From positions 15,456,001 to 15,520,000 of the forward strand of contig OX621253.1 in assembly GCA_951640165.1 (NCBI GenBank): DNA of 64,000 nt. Reading direction: 5' to 3'. The notes below the pieces were generated by a model. The model was given only the letters and a program-made list of their open reading frames with translations. It was not told the origin of the DNA and ran no database searches. The DNA comes from Pseudoips prasinana (taxonomy: Eukaryota > Arthropoda > Insecta > Lepidoptera > Nolidae). The translations under genes and the position numbers were made by a program. Below are positions 11,801 through 21,454 of the stretch, one piece after another. Positions within the stretch are counted from its first letter, which is position 1. The number at the start of each line of letters is the position of its first letter.

Positions 11801-11884
11801 TATTATACGGATCTTGTAGCAACAAGGAACAACTTCCGTGCGTTTAAGCGTTTTTGCCATACCTACTATTGGAATCAAATATAA
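8807..11884 (+). CDS. R1-clade LINE ORF2: endonuclease/reverse transcriptase
   Basis: 1025 codons, uninterrupted. The enzyme nicks target DNA and reverse transcribes element RNA onto the nick. The N-terminal APE-type endonuclease shows GQLNLHND (Asn 10 region), Glu37 in VQEQY, GADVN with Asp128 and Asn130, IDVTF (Asp182) and SSDH (Asp205-His206). Reverse transcriptase blocks are ASGEDKISNKMI, YRPITLLPSLGKLLERL, FLDISGAFDNTWW, GCPQGSVLAPYLWN and the catalytic YADD at residues 667-670. A Cys/His motif (CLC..H..WEC) starts at residue 957, as in R1-clade proteins. ATG at 8807 is separated by one base from the ORF1 stop. All catalytic residues I can place are present, so the protein may still be functional and could act on other RNAs in trans. 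Ends at TAA 11882-11884. Confidence 0.93.
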   Translation: MAYLKIGQLNLHNDRVATSELETLVNEYNLDIVLVQEQYQYARLKNKLVQLDNKSRAAIYVTRTNFTVSAMRNLMTSHCAVAEISSPSWKVYVVSCYFQYSDPVGPHLHHLRHVLMSLKGHKIIIGADVNASSTLWYGKYRSSDTERRNAVEDFVAEMNLSIHNTPDAPPTYCSPTGESFIDVTFSSSDVRIDGWRVFPDASSSDHRLIVYEFVPRLAQRPTAIYGNYRYRLKGADWDFFRALFAAHARDFTRDELTTEECAVMMSDTFTYCADIAIGRVPITNIRRCDWWNNYLIKVRCEFRRARKKYNKLKKRKIVGDVLNNAYINLKIARSHYRSSIEKSKGNLIRKIVDKLDKEGPWSPLYHEFKANRSIDLAYIQNIKINNTYTSGIEETTESLLNSLIPDDSSLNDNDYHKQIRQWANNPPATYMSSLPTINEFMNTVKSLPVNKASGEDKISNKMIIEATKQSGDSILKVFNRCISEGTFPRSWRSGFIRIIPKNGDKLPEDPKSYRPITLLPSLGKLLERLIVPRLLPGGPKFHGNQFGFTAGKSTVDAAISVRKAVNSSECKYVLAIFLDISGAFDNTWWPILLQKLKLRGCYSNIYSIITSYFVHGSATLKLGHFRVTKSLTMGCPQGSVLAPYLWNLGFDDFLTLPLPSRCSLTAYADDGLLLIQGNSRRELENLAQTCLSMISEWGKRNRLTFAPHKTYQLLLKGELKSPPGVKLNNVTVKRKISTCYLGLVLEKNFSFIEHIKSVGEKAKRNFFALTRISTATWGLSFNTLKIIYGATYLGCICYGSPVWADRATIGAARRKLLQSQRLALIFLCKAYRTVSTEALPVLAGVLPVDLEVQRRAAMYYSTRDNLENDFLSLRDRAKITRLFMPIADLNNELLNEWQCRWNTSTKGRHLHQFFPDVRERLNKTWLIIDHCVAQFLTGHGNFKSKLYSFKLVSSPICLCSTSSNEYEQTAHHILWECDLWQNQRDIMLNRLQPISGVVYYTDLVATRNNFRAFKRFCHTYYWNQI

Positions 11885-12229
11885 CAGCTCACTTAGGACC
11901 CTTAAATTGATCCTCGGTGCTTTTGCAGCTGGCTTCTCTAGTTGCAAATCTCTCATTTTATGAGGCTATAGCCTCTTTACATCATTCTGTCTCCCGCTTT
12001 GCTCTGGAGGGAAGTGGAACTATTCATTTTCTAACTCCTCCTTTTTTCTGTTTCTGATTAAATTCGTTGCGGGATCCAAGACAATTAAAGCGATTCCCCG
12101 GGACATGCCTGAGCTTCACCGCTCAGTGTCATTTCATTGTGTGCCACTGTTGATCCTGGCTTACAGGAGTTGCAGTGGTGGGTAAGAGGGAGGGACTAGT
12201 CCCGTTAAAAAAAAAAAAAAAAAAAAAAA
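11885..12229 (+). other. R1-clade LINE 3' UTR and poly(A)
   Basis: The last ~148 bases before the poly(A) (about 12060-12206, from aattcgttgcgggatccaag to gggactagtccc) recur in reverse orientation at 44367-44512 and 58246-58389. This is presumably the region recognised by the reverse transcriptase. At 44367-44564 it is joined to a tRNA-like head. Confidence 0.88.
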
Positions 12230-12243
12230 GGGAAATCAGACTA
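12230..12243 (+). repeat. Target-site duplication, 3' copy
   Basis: gggaaatcagacta, identical to 7343-7356, immediately after the poly(A). Confidence 0.9.
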
Positions 12244-12979
12244 GTAAGAGGTTGCGGCTTGATGCCTGTAATATATAATTTAATTAAACATCGCAGTTAA
12301 AAGAGGCCTCGTTTACCATACATCAATAATTCCAAAAAACAGAATGAATAAATGGCATTCGTGTAGCAAACTTCACCTAAATTAAAACGCTTTTTCATTC
12401 GCTTTGAGTAAATTAATTGCGGTTAAACATGTGCAATTTATGAATGGATGAACCGAAAAATGTTTTTCAGTGTATAATTCAGACCTTGGTAAGAAGTAAT
12501 ATTTTTTGAATATATTTACTATATTAAAAGTCAATAAACATATTTAAGATTAAAAGCAACACAGTCGGTAGAGTTTGTGGTATGGTAAATTTTATATGTT
12601 TCATACCTATATTTTATGGTTTAAGACATTTATATCTCATAAAGCCGTATTGAGTAAGTATGATTAACAAATAAAAGTCATTTTACCACTAAACCAACAG
12701 GCCAGTCCAAATATCAGTTACATGTCATGGAATACAAAATCATATAAAGTGAACATTAACTATTCTGAAACGTTCATGGAAATCGGTTAATATTGCACTC
12801 TTTCTTACAATGGCAAAGGGCCAGTATATGAGCGCTTCTTTTTTGTTTAAGTCTCATTTAAGAATTTTTGAGATCAACAAAAAATTTTAAGTTAAAAATA
12901 CCAGCACATTGTAGATATTAATTGCCTAGATACAATATTATTGGTATTGAGTGGTCAAATGTGGAATATCCTACCAATA
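12244..12979. other. Unassigned AT-rich stretch
   Basis: No supported feature. It is the continuation of the pre-insertion locus. Confidence 0.5.
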
Positions 12980-12984
12980 AGAGT

Positions 12985-13270
12985 GATGTTTTTTTTATAT
13001 CAGAGGGCGACATACGAGCAAGTGGGTCATATGATGGTAAGTGATCGTCGCTGCCCATATACACTCGCAACACCAGAGTCGCGGGTGCGTTGCCGGCCTT
13101 TAACAGTCAGCAGTCAAACAAGTGTTGCTGACCCTTCCCCCACCCCGATCAGTGCTGGCAACCTTACTGACACGCAGAAACAGAACGTTAAAGTTATTAA
13201 TATTATTATTAAGGAATGTCTTCTGTAAGGAACTTCCCCAGTCGGGTTGCTCTTTGAGGTAATGAACGCT
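12985..13270. repeat. Lepidopteran interspersed repeat, unclassified
   Basis: Blocks such as tgatggtaagtgatcgtcgc, then ctcgcaacaccagag and gcgttgccggcctttaa, are typical of an abundant lepidopteran short repeat. A downstream block (aacttccccagtcgggttgc) is probably part of the same unit. The short frame across it is not a gene. Confidence 0.5.
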
Positions 13271-13493
13271 GTGCCCTAACTTGCTTGATGTGCACAAAGT
13301 ATGAATACCAGCAACGCGTAAAAGATTACTACTAATTCTACCAATTAAATACTATGTAATTATTAGCTTCTATTATTAAAATTCAAATTATTTTTCAAAT
13401 TATTTTATTCGCAAATATATACAAATATACAACAAAGACTTTGTTTATCCATCTGGTTATATATCATTCACAGACACCCTTTATAAAAACATG

Positions 13494-13611
13494 GTCCTTT
13501 TACGTTTGTAATGGACAACTCAAGTGCTAGAATTAGAATTTTATTATATATATATTAGAATTATCTCCATCTTAAATCTAGCACTTTTGTCCATTACAAA
13601 CGTAAAAGGAC
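13494..13611. mobile_element. Palindromic MITE-like element
   Basis: The left end gtccttttacgtttgtaatg and its exact complement at the right end (ending 13611) form ~25-base arms, continued after a small offset by agtgctag/ctagcact. The ~50-base centre is AT-rich. Single copy in this window. Confidence 0.7.
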
Positions 13612-13846
13612 TGAATTGCTGAGAAGTGGCTAGTTGGTTTGTTTTGTAAATTGCCGTACTTCACATTGTGTGTTTGTGTACCAGGTGCTAAACGTGGATG
13701 GAAGTTGCAAAAGAAGTTAAAGAATGCCTAAAAATGTGTGATTCTATTACTCTACTTGTACATTTGACCTTTTTAATGTTTTTATTATTATTTTATTACG
13801 TATATTCAATGTGCAGAAATCAGTGCAATAAATAATTATAAATTAA

Positions 13847-14045
13847 CTAGCTGTACCTACCCCGCGGTTTTACCCGCGTTAAACTTTATGAATCATAGCT
13901 TATGTGATAGCACCCTTAGGTGATAGCGTGATAATATGTAGCCTATATGTTGACCCGACCTCTTAGTAATATTCATGTAAAATTTGAAGTAAATCCATGC
14001 ACTATTTTTTGAGTTTAGCCCGGACATACATACAGATAAACAGAC
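13847..14045 (-). mobile_element. Lep1-type Helitron, 3' end present, 5' end lost
   Basis: On the minus strand the element ends with the hairpin formed by CGCGGGTAAAACCGCGGGG followed by the terminal CTAG (13847-13850 on plus as ctag). The rest drifts into another sequence near 14045. Confidence 0.7.
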
Positions 14046-14217
14046 AAAAATTCTAAAAACTATATTTTTGGCTTCGATATCGATTGTAGATCACGCCCCA
14101 AGTATCCTTTTTAAAAAATATTGAATGTACAGTTTTGACTTTCCTACGATTTTATTATGTGTATAGAAGATAGATTAGTATTTCATAACAAGTACATTTT
14201 GTATAATTTATAATGTA

Positions 14218-14470
14218 TCATCATCGTTATATGAGTCGATAGACGTCCACTGCTGGAAATTAGCGTCCCTAAAGATCTCCACAATAGCCGGTCTTACTCT
14301 ACCCGGAAAATTAAAAATAAAGTATCATGTCAGCTAAATGATGTCCACATCATAACACATCATCAGCCCGATACCGTCTACTGCTGGACATCTCCCCCAA
14401 AAGTTTCTATAACATTTCTATCTGGTGGGGTTTGCCTTAGTCAGCACGCTTGACATGCTAGTTGGCGACC
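14218..14470 (-). repeat. Two RTE-A 3' tail fragments
   Basis: atagacgtccactgctgga at about 14240 and cgtctactgctggacatctc near 14380 are two separate degenerate 3' tails of the RTE family, in minus orientation. Confidence 0.7.
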
Positions 14471-14504
14471 ACAGTTAGATGGTAGTTTGTACACAGGAAG
14501 ATAG

Positions 14505-14655
14505 ATAGATAGGTACACTTTATTGCACATCACAGAATAAAATTTAAATGTATAGACATAGTTTCAATTTATGTACAATTGGCAGTCTTATCGCATAAGA
14601 TTTCTTCCAGACAACCGTTGAATGGACTAGATTAGCAATTGAGAAAAGTGGCTAG
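14505..14655 (-). repeat. LINE-K 3' end fragment
   Basis: Shares gcagtcttatcgcataag, then cttccagacaacc, with 52861-53040. The tttattgcaca start on the plus strand fits a LINE 3' end in reverse. Coding remnants are absent. Confidence 0.55.
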
Positions 14656-14712
14656 CAATGTTCGGTAAAATAACTTTAAATTCAATTTAAATAGATACTC
14701 AAATACATAGAC

Positions 14713-14715
<3 letters not shown>

Positions 14716-14792
<77 letters not shown>
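14716..14792. repeat. (AT)n microsatellite
   Basis: About 77 bases of uninterrupted AT dinucleotides. The short frame of alternating Tyr-Ile across it is a by-product. Confidence 0.97.
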
Positions 14793-14800
<8 letters not shown>

Positions 14801-14929
14801 ATACATAAATAATAATATATTATATATATCAACATATACATACTATAAATAAATAAGAATAGGTACACCAAATATGAGGATTTGTGAATAATAATAAAAA
14901 GAAAAGAAACAGTAGCAGGTTTTTGATCT

Positions 14930-15035
14930 AAAAAGCGCTGCTGCCTGTACCTAGTGTATCCCGTAGTCACCTTTTACGACACTCACGGGATTGTATGACG
15001 TGGCCCTGTTAATCTTTCTAGGCTGGAAACCATAC
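14930..15035 (-). repeat. Short interspersed repeat fragment
   Basis: The block cgacactcacgggattgta, with gcgctgctgcctgtaccta upstream, resembles a common lepidopteran repeat. Class uncertain. Confidence 0.4.
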
Positions 15036-15067
15036 GGCTAAAATAAAGTATGTACTGACATAATTAT

Positions 15068-15331
15068 TGGAACGAAGTTCCTTATCGCGCGTTGTGAAAG
15101 GGGGCTAGACGGAAAAAATTCTTACGAAAAGTTGTCACGACACTTTTTGCAGCTGTGCGGCGTGCGCATGTTTCTCGGTCTGTCCCTCTCTCTCTCTCTC
15201 TCTTATAGAAAGCAAGCCAGATATTTTCATTTCTATTTCGCATTGAACAGTGTGGTGTCGCGACGATTATTATTGTTGAGTGTATACAGGTTTTTTGTAC
15301 ATAATAAATAATAAGAAATAACTTCGTTCCA
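15068..15331. mobile_element. MITE with 12-bp terminal inverted repeats
   Basis: Starts tggaacgaagtt and ends aacttcgttcca. 264 bases, non-coding, with an internal (CT)n at about 15186. Superfamily not assigned. Confidence 0.7.
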
Positions 15332-15728
15332 TCCGGGTGTCCCTTGACACCTCTCAAGTTTTTATTATTATTACATTCTTACAAATATTAATAACGGAAA
15401 TTGTAAACAGAATAGTCAGCCGAACAGAATCTCAATAATTTTTATAACATGTTATATAAAAATATTAGCTTCAGCAGAAAGGTCATTCTTCATATAAACT
15501 TTAACTGTCTTTTGATTTGATTCACATATTAATATTATAATACTTAATATTTTTTCGCATTTTCATTATAACGTGAATGTTTATATATGACCTTTTCTGA
15601 ACACATTTTCTAAATGTGTAATAAGACGGCGAATATTATCATTTTTAAAAGTGTTATTAAAAATCACACTTTGAAAAATGTTAATTAACTTCAAAATTAA
15701 AAATCACAGGTTTGTACATTTTAATATA
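15332..15728. other. Unassigned AT-rich stretch
   Basis: No supported feature. Confidence 0.5.
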
Positions 15729-15905
15729 TTGACGGGCCAGTTGGCATGGTTGGTAAATAGACTTGCTTTTCTCGCCGCGGGTCGTAGGTTCGCATCCCAC
15801 CCAGGACAGATATTTGTGGTCATGAACATGTCTGTTTTTGGTACGATTATTTAAATTGTTCAGAGTATGTTAACTCAAACTTATCTATGTATGTGCCTAT
15901 CTATA
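15729..15905 (+). mobile_element. tRNA-derived SINE, family S2 (5' part)
   Basis: The head gacgggccagttggcatggt carries an A-box-like region and ggttcgcatccc is the B box. The body (gaacatgtctgttt) matches the copies at 21971 and 53626. The 3' part is diverged. Confidence 0.75.
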
Positions 15906-16287
15906 ACTACAAATTATAATTATAATTATTTTCTTTTACTACAACTGTATACATAAGATACTTTAGATTTCGCAGTCTCCTTATAAGCGAATAAAGCCTG
16001 AGTTAGGAGACCCTGTTCTTCTATAAGTTAGAAGAACACAATATTTAATTAACATAAGGTTTTATTTCGTATTGAATATACATAAGGTAAACTTTTTTTT
16101 TTTTTTTTATTAGGGAAGCTAACAGCTACATATAATTGGTTACAAATTTTTGGTAGGTAAATGCCAATAACAAGCTTCCACAACTAGTTAACTAAATGGA
16201 TGCATCTCCGGTCTACTTAATTAATTACAGTAATGACAATTCTACAAATGGTTTTAAAAGGTTGAGCCAATAGTGCTATACAAAGAT

Positions 16288-16500
16288 TTATACATTATCA
16301 ATGAAATATCTAGTTAATTTGGATCTGGTAGAATTTTTGCTAGTAGTGAACAGATCAATAAAATCAAAACGACTGTCACAATTTAACTTGTTAAATTCAT
16401 TGAATACTCTAGGCAGAAAGCTGTTAATTCTAAAATTGGTGTGGCATGGAGAACAGTGTAACAAGAGATTTTTACGTAAATTGCTTACAGGTATTGACAA
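16288..16500 (-). pseudogene. LINE reverse transcriptase, extreme C-terminus
   Basis: A 70-residue remnant containing HCSPCHTNFRINSFLPRV and FNEFNKLN, the pattern that ends many CR1/Jockey-type LINE proteins (a charged stretch, NSFLPR, and a final short acidic segment). It ends just before the 3' UTR. No RT motif remains because the rest of the element is lost or separated by the RTE insertion. Confidence 0.55.
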
Positions 16501-16520
16501 CTAAATTTATTTGATATTAC

Positions 16521-17129
16521 ATACATACATAGACTCACGCCTGTTTCCCAGAGGGGTAGGCAGAGACAACGGATTTCCATTTGTCACGATCTTTGCATAC
16601 TTCTTTTGCCTCGATTACTGTCATTATATTCTTCATACATGCTCGCCGGTTTAGGGTACTTCTGACCTGCCCTTTCTTGAGAACATCTCCAATTTGGTCA
16701 GAGAATGTTCGACGTGGTCTTCCCCTTCCGGTTGTCCCATTCACACAGGCCAGGTATACTACTTTTGTCAATCTTCTTTCATTCATACTTTCTAAATGGC
16801 CAAACCATCTCAGCATGCCTTTTTCAATCTTTGTGACTACATCCTCTTTCACACCACAACGCTCTCTTACATCAGTATTTCGAATTCTGTCTCTCAAAGT
16901 CACACCACACATACTTCTCAGAGCTCTCATTTCCACTGCATTTATTTTACTTTCATTATTTTTCTGCCATACCCAACTTTCACTTCCATACATTAAAGTT
17001 GGCACTAACACTCCATCGTGCACGGCTAGTCGAGCCTTCTTTGATACTTGCCGGCTACTCATAAAGGCGTGTAGTGCCCCATTCACTCTGTTCCCCGCAT
17101 TTACTCTTCTAACAATATCTTTTTGATAT
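16521..17129 (-). mobile_element. RTE-clade LINE (family RTE-B), 5'-truncated, with 12-bp target duplication
   Basis: The insertion is flanked by atttgatattac at 16509-16520 and 17130-17141. The 3' end on minus is a (TATG)n-type tail (acatacatacat on plus). Other copies of the same family are at 25265-25500 and, as a short tail, at 50640-50725. Confidence 0.85.
16535..17086 (-). pseudogene. RTE-B reverse transcriptase C-terminal part
   Basis: 183 residues from the region after the RT catalytic core. Recognisable blocks are [38 protein letters not shown] and RGRPRRTF, which are standard for RTE-clade proteins. No stop interrupts it, but the endonuclease and polymerase motifs were lost by 5' truncation at insertion, so it encodes no enzyme. 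The reading frame runs a little further upstream (to about 17120) without a start. The plus-strand open frame over the same bases is a shadow. Confidence 0.88.
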
Positions 17130-17215
17130 ATTTGATATTACTTCATCTTTTATAGTAGAAAACTTGAATTGTTCGTCTGTGTTGTATAAACGATCCAATT
17201 TGCATAAGTTAATGC

Positions 17216-17601
17216 TGTCAGACAAACGGACGGGCGGACGGAAAGAGACTTTATTCTGTCAGGTGTGATTTCACACTTAATCTCTACTTACTGCTAAGCG
17301 GTCTATGTGGGCTTATAATTTATTCAAAATACTTACGCAGCCCAAAGCTTTAATTTAACTGATTTAACCGCCCAGGTATTCATTCAATCACAGATTATTT
17401 TAATTTATCGGGTTCAATTTATTTGCTCTTCCTCTGGGACTGTCATGTTTCTTTTATTTATGATGTCCATTGCCGTTTCATTAATTAATTACACAGATTG
17501 CAATTTACTAAATAATTTGGTTGTTTATTTGCATATGACTACATCTGATTCTGCGAGCAGTGTAAGCCTTCCGTTCAAATCTTGTACTCGAGAATGTTAC
17601 A
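17216..17601. other. Unassigned stretch before the long hairpin
   Basis: No gene that I can support. A small frame at 17445-17669 runs into the hairpin arm and is not protein-like. Confidence 0.45.
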
Positions 17602-17784
17602 GTGCCTCTAGCACGAGTTCCTGCAGTTTACTTACTCGATCACACGTACAGTTTCGTCCCATACATTGAGCACCAGAGTTTTAGTTCTTAATAGTTTCCA
17701 CGAGAGGCGCTGGTGCTCAATGTATGGGAGGAAACTGTACGTGTGATCGAGTAAGTAAACTGCAGGAACTCGTGCTAGAGGCAC
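17602..17784. repeat. Long near-perfect hairpin (75-base arms, 1 mismatch)
   Basis: 17602-17676 (gtgcctctagcacgagttcc ... gagcaccag) and 17710-17784 are reverse complements over 75 bases with a single mismatch, around a 33-base spacer (17677-17709). A transcript would fold into a stable stem. It could be a young foldback MITE, a local inverted duplication, or a hairpin-RNA locus. No second copy is present in the window. Confidence 0.93.
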
Positions 17785-18437
17785 ATGTTTGATTCACGTA
17801 ACAAAAAGCTTTATTAAAACCGAAACTAAATTTTGAGATTCGTTTGGTAGAGAGCTCTCCGTTCCTTCAAAATCCCGCTAACCCCGCCCCGGTTTTCGTA
17901 TAAACTTCTATGACAATTGTTATTGTTCTCTTTCCAGTAAAAAAATATAATCCCTCTCTATCATCATCATCATCAAAACCGAACTTAGGAAACATCTAAT
18001 CACGAAATGTTACTATTATATAGAAGAACTCTTTAAAGATAAAAATGATAAAAAGCTATGGTAAAAGTAGGTTGCGTAAGAATTATTAATGACAATATAA
18101 ATATAATTAAAATATAATTCATTGTAAAATTAATTATTAAATAAACCGATCCAAAACTTGACATAAAAACTGTATTCTGACATACATACAGACAGACATA
18201 AATACTGTATATGTATAAAATTACAAATTAAGTTATAAATTGTTTCATAGTGTTGCTGAAAACATGTAAATGAATATATATATATCACTATGTAATAAAT
18301 TATAAGCCCTAGTTTCTAAGTTGATAATAATATACTTGCAGTTCTTGCTAAGCAACTAAACTACAACTGTAACAACTGTATACTATGTACACTTGCAATA
18401 ATAAACTATACACATGAATGCAAATAAACAAATATGA
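17785..18437. other. Unassigned AT-rich stretch
   Basis: Nothing recognised apart from a short (atc)n at about 17960. Confidence 0.5.
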
Positions 18438-18665
18438 AATATCATGTCAGCCAAATGACGGTCACTGGTGGACAAAAGTCTTCCCAACGAAAGGGGGATA
18501 TGCCATAATCACTAAGCTTGGCAGATAGGTTGGCGATCGCAGTTTGATGGGCATAGTTCACAAAAACGCTGCTACCCGTTCTCTGGTAGATATTCCCCCG
18601 GCACGATTTCTACGCCCCTCACGGCATGACATGAGGTGATGATATTCTTCACCGTCACTACACAG
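18438..18665 (-). mobile_element. Non-autonomous RTE-A derivative (5' end joined to 3' tail)
   Basis: The plus strand reads the RTE 3' tail (cactggtggacaaaagtctt) and then, within ~30 bases, the block that lies at the 5' end of the full RTE (cttggcagataggttggcga, gctacccgttctctggtaga). About 2.9 kb of coding sequence is missing between them. Sister copies: 23458, 24410, 35733 and 59457. Confidence 0.75.
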
Positions 18666-19089
18666 CTAATCCATCTCTAACTACCTGTTAATCAAACAAT
18701 ATCAAAGCCCACATCTCTCATATGAAGTGTCAATATAACGAACTATGTAACTAAGCTGAACTATTGCTCATTACATAAAGGCACAAACAAACGTTTAAAC
18801 TGGATTGTACGCAATCAATGGCAATAACATTTAAATCATACGAGTATATGTGCTTCCAATGCGGTTTAGCGGTTCAATTATCGAATCTCTGTCGTTAGTC
18901 CACATACGTCAGTAATAGTATCACCAATAGTCCCGATTTACGCGGAATGTCCTGATATTCTGTAAGAGCCTATTACACGAATTAAACTCAATTGGAACGC
19001 GCGCATACGAGGAGCGTTCACTGAAAAGAAAAAATGCAACACAATCTCTGCAAAATTTAAAAGTAAACACTAGCTTACAAAACTTGGCT
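18666..19089. other. Unassigned stretch
   Basis: No supported feature. Confidence 0.5.
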
Positions 19090-19350
19090 TATCTGTAATA
19101 TAATTTCCTCCTAGCCGCATTTCTTGTCTTAATGGAGAATAGCCATCTGTATGGAATATTTAAACTACACAAGTGTGAGCGCAAACACATATAAACTTTC
19201 TATACGATATGGATAAAACCGGAAAGGGGTCAGGTACAAGAGCAACGACGTCACGTGCTTTACCAGCCACGGGGGCGTAACGCCAACGTCCAGTAACCAT
19301 GCTGATCTTGTTTTGGCCCGATTCGGGATTCAAACCCAGGACCACAGAGG
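19090..19350 (-). mobile_element. tRNA-headed SINE, family SL
   Basis: On minus, the head has a B-box-like GGGTTTGAATCCCG near 19330 and the body contains the CCCGTGGCTGG / TTACGCCCCCG block and the GCGCTCACACTTGTG block. The same body order is seen at 20300, 28895, 29285, 37785/41124, 43915 and 44895. Confidence 0.6.
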
Positions 19351-20299
19351 TAGAATTGGTTTTATAATTTAGAATCAGAATATAATTTAGAAAATGGTTT
19401 TACAACGTCGTGTCGTGGTATGTTAAAACAGAAGAAATGACGATTTCTTCTTCTGTTTTCTATCATAATTATTTTGCATGAAACTTTTATATCAATAGGT
19501 ATTTGAATGGATTTCCAAGTGGTTATTTTTAATTTATTTTTTTAATCGTTTCTGTTAAATACATACATAACAATGACTCGCTTGTATCTCAATTAAAGAT
19601 ATTACATAGCAACATTAAAAATATGTATGGTCAACATGTGACTATAGCGGAAAAAGTTGTATGGATCTTAAAATTTAAATCTTTCGCATAATAAATACCG
19701 CGGATTTTCTATCAAGAAAATTTTCCGGTATCAGACCGGAATCTGGAAGTTAGCGGTGTTACACTTTACGGCTTTACGATTAAAAAAGCCGAGACCATTT
19801 TTTTTATTATATTTTGGTCACCGTATGATGGCTTTTTGAGCCAGTTACAAACAATTCAACTTAAAGGATTAAAACCTCGTATAACAGAATTCGTTAAGAT
19901 TTCCTCCCCAAGCGATATTCTATAATTTATCTTGCATTATTAAACCTAAATAATTAACGTTTTTTTAAACTATATATTTAAATACACAAATTTAGGTCTA
20001 GAACAATAAATGTAATAAAATTCGCTTGAAAATGACAACCTTTCCGTTTCTTGTTTCCTCATGGTTTTTAAATAATCTTTCTCGTGTTTTCCTCTTCCAA
20101 GTTAAGTGAGTTATTGAAGTCTTGTGTGATATTTCTAGTACAAACCACATTCAGTCGTTAAAAGTTTATTACATCCATTCCGCATTTTGCACATACTGCA
20201 TAATGTTAATAATATGTTCCGGCCTTTTGTGAATGTGATAAAATGATAAGTATAAGAAGGGAGCTAAAAATCGATGCCCTCAATAGTGGAGTAACGTCG
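19351..20299. other. Mostly unassigned, with a diverged SL-like block
   Basis: At about 19715-19800 the order 'accggaatctggaagttagc' then 'gttacactttacggctttac' resembles the SL body. Otherwise nothing is recognised. Confidence 0.4.
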
Positions 20300-20575
20300 T
20301 TGGCTGCCTGATTGATCTAGCGGTAGCATGTTTAACTGCAGATAATCAGGTTCAGGGTTCAAAACAAGGATTTAAATTTAATTTAAATTAAATAAAAATT
20401 CTCGGTTTCCGCCCGATTCTGGGAGTTGGCGGTATTACACTTTAAGGCTTTACATGTACTCCGTGCCTCGGAAAAAACCGTTGGTCATGTACTTGACCTC
20501 TTTTGGGTCATTTTGCAACTGTGGTGTAAGCAGATACTTCTCCAACTACATAATAAAAAAGCGGTAATCATCTTA
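20300..20575 (+). mobile_element. tRNA-headed SINE, family SL
   Basis: The head has an A box in gatctagcggtagcatg and a B box in agggttcaaaac. The body cccgattctgggagttggcg and tacatgtactccgtgcctcg matches the other SL copies. Confidence 0.7.
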
Positions 20576-20637
20576 GTTGTAAATACATAAAAAAAGAAAC
20601 AAACTCAGTAAAGGTAAGAATTAGAATAATAAATATC

Positions 20638-20852
20638 TTGGGACAACTCACACAGTGCCATCTGATCCCAAACTAAGTAGAGCCTGTACTATGGCAACCA
20701 GACAACTGATAAAGATGCTTATGTATGTACATATTATAGACAAATTACGTTCAGACAGAAATCAAATATTTATGGTCTGCACACAAAGATATGTCCTGAA
20801 TGGGGATCGAACCCATCGACCTCTGGCTTAACAGTCAAGTTCACTAGGTCCA
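20638..20852 (-). mobile_element. tRNA-derived SINE, family S2
   Basis: On plus it runs from the 3' end (catctgatcccaaactaagt, ctgtactatggcaaccag) to the head (ggggatcgaacccatcgacc, the B box in reverse). Nearly full length. Confidence 0.75.
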
Positions 20853-21211
20853 AAATCTACGTAGACGAAGTTTTCTTCATCCCAATTTTTATCAGCTCGA
20901 GCTGGCGAGCCTTGTAAGGAATGGAGCAAACGTTAACATTACCGGCTCATCTAGAATTTCACTTAGGCGGCAGATTCGACGAATATAAATAGAATAATCG
21001 GGTTTGGCAACGGTTGATTTGCTAGAAATTTACCTGATATGGCGATTTTCGAGCCACCATGGTAATTTGGAATCATGGCAGGTAAGTAAGACTTTTCAGT
21101 AACGCATTTTTTGCTTAGAATTTGTAACTTTAGAGATTTAGTTACTTTGAATTAACTATGTACAAAAATCATATTTGAAATTAGCTGGGTTATTTCCAAA
21201 GCTATTTAATT
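20853..21211. other. Unassigned stretch
   Basis: No supported feature. Confidence 0.5.
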
Positions 21212-21379
21212 CTAGCTGTGCCCCGCGGTTTTACCCGCGTTAAACTTTATAAATTATAGCCTATGTGTTAATCAAGGGTGTCAGCTAACTCCATACCAAA
21301 TTTTATTAAATCGCTCCAGACATTTAGACGCTAAGAAGTAACAAACATATACACTTTCACCTTTATAATATTAGTGTGA
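21212..21379 (-). mobile_element. Lep1-type Helitron, both ends
   Basis: On the minus strand it begins TCACACTAATATTATAAAGG and ends with the CGCGGGTAAAACCGCGG hairpin and CTAG. 168 bases, non-coding. Confidence 0.8.
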
Positions 21380-21454
21380 TAAATTATACTGTTTAAATGA
21401 ACTTCATGCTACTACTACTGCAGACAATGTTTTACATTAAAATGACCTCAATTT

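Larger units (their letters stand above)
7357..12229 (+). mobile_element. R1-clade non-LTR retrotransposon, full length
   Basis: A 4.87-kb LINE with a ~320-base 5' UTR, ORF1 (7678-8805), ORF2 (8807-11884), a 3' UTR and a poly(A) of about 22 at 12207-12229, bounded by a 14-base target-site duplication. Layout and protein features (APE endonuclease at the N-terminus of ORF2, CCHC-type ORF1, C-terminal Cys/His motif, no RNase H seen) fit the R1 clade (TRAS, SART, Waldo, Kendo relatives). The flanks show no telomeric or 28S rDNA sequence, so it is not at an R1 or TRAS/SART target. The exact match of the duplication and intact ORF2 suggest a young insertion, but ORF1 is broken. Confidence 0.9.
16088..17215 (-). 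mobile_element. Truncated LINE with poly(T), interrupted by an RTE fragment
   Basis: A plus-strand poly(T) at about 16089-16108 marks a LINE 3' end in reverse. The C-terminal coding remnant at 16288-16500 follows. The sequence resumes after the 16521-17129 insertion, where the minus strand still reads protein-like residues (NLCKLDRLYNTDEQFKFS) to about 17215. The clade is probably CR1/Jockey-like, judged only from the C-terminal NSFLPRVFNEFNKL pattern. Confidence 0.6.

Noticed and set aside
7341..12243. Telomere-specific (TRAS/SART) insertion
   Set aside because: The flanks contain no TTAGG repeats.
14632..14970. 112-codon minus frame rich in Tyr and Ile
   Set aside because: Generated by the (AT)n microsatellite.
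16581..17126. 181-codon plus frame
   Set aside because: Antisense to the RTE-B reverse transcriptase remnant.
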